This document shows, one piece after another, positions 59,912-64,000 of a DNA stretch of 64,000 bases. Position 1 is the first letter of the stretch. Each line of letters begins with the position of its first letter. The position numbers and the translations under genes are program-made. The notes beneath the pieces are model-generated. The model was not told the origin of the DNA. It was given only the letters and a program-made list of their open reading frames with translations, and made no database searches. The stretch lies in NCBI GenBank assembly GCA_029990175.1, contig JARKIP010000038.1, positions 26,977,501 through 27,041,500 on the forward strand, written 5' to 3'. The stretch comes from Petunia secreta (lineage: Eukaryota > Streptophyta > Magnoliopsida > Solanales > Solanaceae).

Positions 59912-62165
59912 TAAGTGTATTAAGTGCCCCAAAGCTAACCACTAGGCGCCAAATAATGAATTGTCATGCAATTTCAAACAAAGCAAATTATATTTAAACA
60001 ATTTTCGAAAGCTAGGATTAAAAAGGAAAAGAAGCAGCCTCCAAAGTTTAACTATTACGTTACAGCATATACATTTGCAGAAATAGGCCAGTTTTGAAGC
60101 AGTCTTGTATTTTCAGCCTTTTCATAAAATAGCCTAGTTTCAGAGTTTAACAAATTGCATAAACAGTCTAGATAAGCCTTGAATTTCTAGTTATAGCTCT
60201 ATTATGTACTGCTGTAATTTCCAATTTTAATTTTTGCACAAATAAGCCAGTTTTTAGCATGTACTGTGATTTTAGCCCTTTTACTGATATTTTGCAGAAA
60301 CAGCCCCTTTCCATAATCTAATTTTAAAAGCCTGTCATATTTTCAATTTTCAGCACCCAGATTCTATGACTTGCAGAAATATACCTATTTTATGCTTTCA
60401 ACCTTACACACCAAAATAAAGAGTAGGGATAGAAATGGCCCCTGCTATAGCCAATTTATTGCACTTAGCAACACCATGGATTGTCACGCATGTCCTAAAT
60501 ACTAACTTGCACATTTAAAAGTGCACAAATATACAGGCAGGACCACCTAAATGAATACATCACATTTATAGGATCTAGAGGAATAAAGAAGAGAAGAAAA
60601 TGAAGGGGCCCTTTATACACTAGTGAACTGTTGAGTTCATTAACAGCACTTGGATCTTTTGAAGAACAACATGCCTGAAACCTTCAAATAAAGCTTAACA
60701 ATGGTATAGCCTTGTTATGGGCTATCCGGGTAGGAAAATGAACCTGCAAGAGAGGGTTAGTGGTGGCCAAAGAGGCCAAGCAAACATACACATACAGATA
60801 GATCCTTACAGAAGCAATTTATATGAGAGATTCAAACCTATCATTCGTCAAGTTCCAGAAGATGTACCTTAGAGGTTTAACCAAGCATGGAAGAGAGAAA
60901 ACAAACAGAGAAGCATTGTGTAGCAATAACAATTAAATCAAGCATTGCCACAGGTTCTATTTTGGTTTTCCACCAGCAAGACAAGAGTAGGCAGAGTCTA
61001 TGGCTGTGTAAGTTATGTAGGAAAAGGGGCAGTACTCCAAGTACTTTGAGGTTATTTCAGTAAGCAAATGTATAGGAGGAGGAGGAGTATTTTTAGTCTA
61101 CTCAAGGTCTGAAGGTGTCCCCTTTATGTCTAAGAGGTATTTATAATGTTGGAATAAGATGTTAAAGTTTTAAAATCATTGTCAAGAAAAGAAAAATAAA
61201 ATCAGTGAGAATACTAATAAAACAAGCAAGAGATTAGGCTGCCCATTCCACATAATTAGGGGGATTTAACAGTTAACACACTTCCATAAATAGAGCTAAT
61301 CGTTTTGAATAAATGGTGGGATTAACTTTCCTTTTCTTATGAGATTCTGAATATTGTGTGCACATATATTTGGTAAGAAGAATATTCAGTCAATTAATCC
61401 GTCGAGGGTAGCTAACAGCTTGCCAATCACTCTAGATATAATACCAACTTCTGGGATTATGCAAATCGCTTCTGAGAGCCTTGCCATGAACTAATTCCTA
61501 TGGTAAGTTTAACATAAGCAGATTGAAATAGGCCAACGACTTAAGCATAATCAGTTTACAAGACTCTTATTCAACTAGACTAACAAGGAATTTGATATAA
61601 CAAATTACATACAGTCAATCATTTTTAACAAATGGTATACTCGATTCATATTTGAAACGGTCCAAATAGCTTGGCAATAATTCGACTAACACATCAAACA
61701 TGAAATTCAGTCCCAAACTCGTAAGTGAATTAGGCATGTTATTTTTATGATTTTCAGCAAACAAGTAAAAAAAGTGAATAACGGAAAGTTTTTACCCGTT
61801 TATCACTACCGGGTCGAGTCGAGAATAAATCAGAATTGGGTCGAGTTATCCCTAATCCAACCTTGCCCGTTTCTGCTTGGTTTGTGAAAATTTTAGTTCA
61901 GATCTTCCTTTCGTTGTGTATGTATGATTTCCTTGATCCTTGCTTTGTTTGTTCAGATTGGAAGGGATTCCAATCGAGATTCCTTGTTTCCATTTTCGGT
62001 TTCGTGATAGAGATAAGAAGGAGTAGATTTGTTTCCTTTTTCATGGTGTGAACGTGACAGAGGAAGAGAGAGAGGAGACGAGCGGCGGCATCAATGGCGG
62101 AGTGGCAGTGGGGACTTGGGGTGAATCGGGACAGTTTTAGGGGAAAGAGGGAGAGAGAGTGTGAT

Positions 62166-62181
62166 GGGGGGGGGGGGGGGG
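62166..62181. repeat. G16 homopolymer
   Basis: Sixteen G in a row within a purine-rich, GAGAG-containing stretch (62050-62210) of the solo LTR. Length is likely unreliable in the assembly. Confidence 0.8.
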
Positions 62182-62948
62182 CGGTTTAGGGGAAGGGAAT
62201 AGGAGGAAATTTTTTTAGGGTTTTGGGTGTGAGGGTAGGAGAGTAAATAATGAAAGCTTTGTTTTAATTTTGGCCCTTGGATTAAGTGAGCGAATGGCTC
62301 AGATCTGTCCACGCGGTCATGTATTTATGTACGTGTATATGTGTATTGATGACATGGCTAAGGACAAGGAGTCAAATGGTGCTTCGGGACGTAGTACAAT
62401 GTGCTAAAACGAGTTGTACATGTAGTATAAGTGTGTTTTAGTGAGGTGTAGGCTTAGGTGGAGCTTAGGTGGTGTATAAATTGACAAAATATGATGACAG
62501 GGATTAGATGAAGTGTAAAAGAAATGGTTTTATATAAAATGATAATTTGGCTAGTATTTAATTAAAATATTAATAAATATGAATAATTAGTATAAAAATA
62601 GAAATAATTATAAATAATTATAAATAAATATATTTAATTAACAAATAAGTATAGATGAACTCAAATGTAATATTAATTAAATATAAATTACCGCAGATAA
62701 TCATTAAATGATATCATAATGCGTTAAATCGCACAAATAGCATATGTATTTTGGAAAATAGCCTAAATGATGCAATTACGTAATATAGTCACAATTAAGT
62801 AAAGATAATATAAATAGAGGAATAATAATAGTATTATTCACATAAATACATGCCATCTAATACAATTTTATTTGAAAAATTACTATTATCAATTTTAGTT
62901 AAATATAACCAAATTGCAAAAACTGAGGGATAAAATTGGGTGTCAACA

Positions 62949-64000
62949 GCATTCAGGCCAAAAATTTTTTTTTACTTTTCGAGCAATAGATAAAGCAATC
63001 ATAGAATCATCCTGCTCCTGAGTGACAAGCCGAGGGAGATAATCAATTATGTCAAATTCATTAGGCTCTCGATCAATAGTGAATTGAGCCTAAAAATTCT
63101 AACCGCCTCTTGTGCTATGTCGGTGTCATTTTCGAGCCAAGTACATGTTGAATACTGAATTCTTTTGAGCTGCAACCTTCCATTCTTTTAACATTAGCAT
63201 GGAAGAATTTGTTTTTCATGTCTCCATCTTCAAACCAATGTGTACCTGCTTTGTGCTTCCAAATTGTTCCTCCAGATCATAGAACCTGGTTAATTTAGGC
63301 AGCACTTTCTACAACTTCTCCCTATTCAAGCTCGTAGGGTGATCCTCAAATTCAAGTTCATGAACCTGGACCACTTCTTCTAAGGTAGAAATCTGCGTGA
63401 AAATATCACCATACATCTCCCTGCTCCACACAGAAAGTACATTTCCCAGCTTCTTCAACTTGCAATGAAAACTGTAAAAAAGATCCGAACCAAAATCACC
63501 TACCCTATTCTCCCTAACCACTGCCTGAAATGTCTCATGTTGTACCCAAAAACTATGAAATCCGAAAGACTTCTTAATTGTAGGACAATCCATATTGGGA
63601 GTGATCACCAAAGGAGCATGGTCAGACCCTTGCCTAATCAGATGTTCAACGTCAAGCTGTAGAAAAAGTTCTTGAAAAGCTTGATTCACCCGACACCTGT
63701 CAAGTCTTTTAAAAGTGCACTCATCTTCTGATCTCCCATTCCACCAAGTGTACATACTCCCCTTGAAGCCTATATCAACCAATTGACAAGTATTGATACA
63801 ATGCACAAAATCTTCAACCTTTTCATAACACATAGGGAAGCCCCCATATTTTTCAATCTCATCAACTATAACATTAAAGTCACCCAAACCAGCCAAAGAG
63901 ATGTCATGTCACTAGCTTGAGCATTTAATAAATCCTACAGCTCAGCTCTATCAACCTTGGTTGTACTCATAAATTAAAGAAACTACAAATTCAAGCGGTC
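62949..64000 (-). pseudogene. LINE fragment 4: endonuclease domain, 5' end outside window
   Basis: Frame 63896-63309 (195 codons) carries GLGDFNVIVDEIEKYGG and RQGSDHAPLVI, the GDFN and SDH blocks of the APE-type endonuclease. It nicks target DNA to prime reverse transcription. Stops just upstream (about 63900) show damage. It ends at the solo LTR; fragment 3 resumes with the RT. Confidence 0.88.

Larger units (their letters stand above)
58655..62948. mobile_element. Solo LTR, 4.3 kb, family uncertain
   Basis: Begins TGTCGCACCC and ends GGGTGTCAACA (TG-CA with short imperfect inverted ends), flanked by GCATT at 58650-58654 and 62949-62953. No gag or pol motif, primer site or second LTR is visible inside, so a solo LTR is the simplest reading. 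The opening GTTTTGGAGTCGCCACCTAA resembles LTRs of very large Tat/Ogre-type elements in Solanaceae, from memory. A LARD-like element is an alternative. Frames inside (for example 61836-62051) have no recognised domain. Confidence 0.75.

Noticed and set aside
1..64000. tRNA, rRNA, riboswitch and host protein-coding genes
   Set aside because: I saw no cloverleaf, rRNA block or conserved host domain outside transposable elements; the tRNA-like matches are retrotransposon primer binding sites.

Overview
This window is plant nuclear heterochromatin made almost entirely of transposable elements. I found no host gene I can support. Several element types (a Kaonashi-type MULE carrying a ULP1-like gene, a Tat-lineage Ty3/gypsy element with an antisense gene, long-LTR gypsy elements, Stowaway and Tourist MITEs) suggest a dicot, and my best guess is Solanaceae; that placement rests on family resemblance from memory, not on a search.

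Layout. (1) 1-31470 is dominated by a direct duplication: 1215-14744 (copy A) and 17894-31470 (copy B) are nearly identical. Each copy holds, left to right, the ULP1 half of a Mutator-like element, a degraded Ty1/copia pol on the minus strand, and a 3.0 kb LTR of a gypsy element. Copy A also retains the end of the MULE transposase (1-985, + strand, two in-frame stops). Copy B has instead a left MULE terminus and leader (16881-17893) joined straight to the subterminal repeats, so its transposase is deleted. The offset at the right end of the two copies (16726 bp) and the abrupt join at 14744/14745 fit a tandem duplication with a 16.7 kb unit. (2) 25620-35358 is a copia element split by a gag-only gypsy element (28148-33751, target duplication CTACT). 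(3) 36850-64000 is one old LINE on the minus strand (RNase H, zinc-finger/linker, reverse transcriptase with YADD, endonuclease) cut into four pieces by three later LTR-element insertions, each with a perfect 5 bp target duplication: a Tat-type gypsy (37205-47967, CTGCC), a long-LTR gag-only gypsy (49464-57596, CATAT) and a 4.3 kb solo LTR (58655-62948, GCATT).

The most notable item is the Tat element. Its 560 bp LTRs differ at one position, so it is very young. On the minus strand it carries gag, protease and a full pol with two RNase H domains. On the plus strand it carries an independent five-exon gene whose GT-AG introns keep one reading frame of about 854 codons, with its own TATA box and G-box. 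The gag, protease and pol frames are linked by an A6 run forming a canonical -1 slippery heptamer, a G7 run and a UAG followed by CAA-CCA. These look like recoding signals, but homopolymer indels or sequencing errors are a real alternative.

Relative order of events read from nesting: LINE, then the three LTR insertions; copia, then the gag-only gypsy in it, then the segmental duplication. MULE gene lesions are shared by both duplicate copies and therefore predate the duplication. MITEs (Stowaway at 53579-53805, Tourist-like at 59317-59911) landed inside the LTR elements later still.
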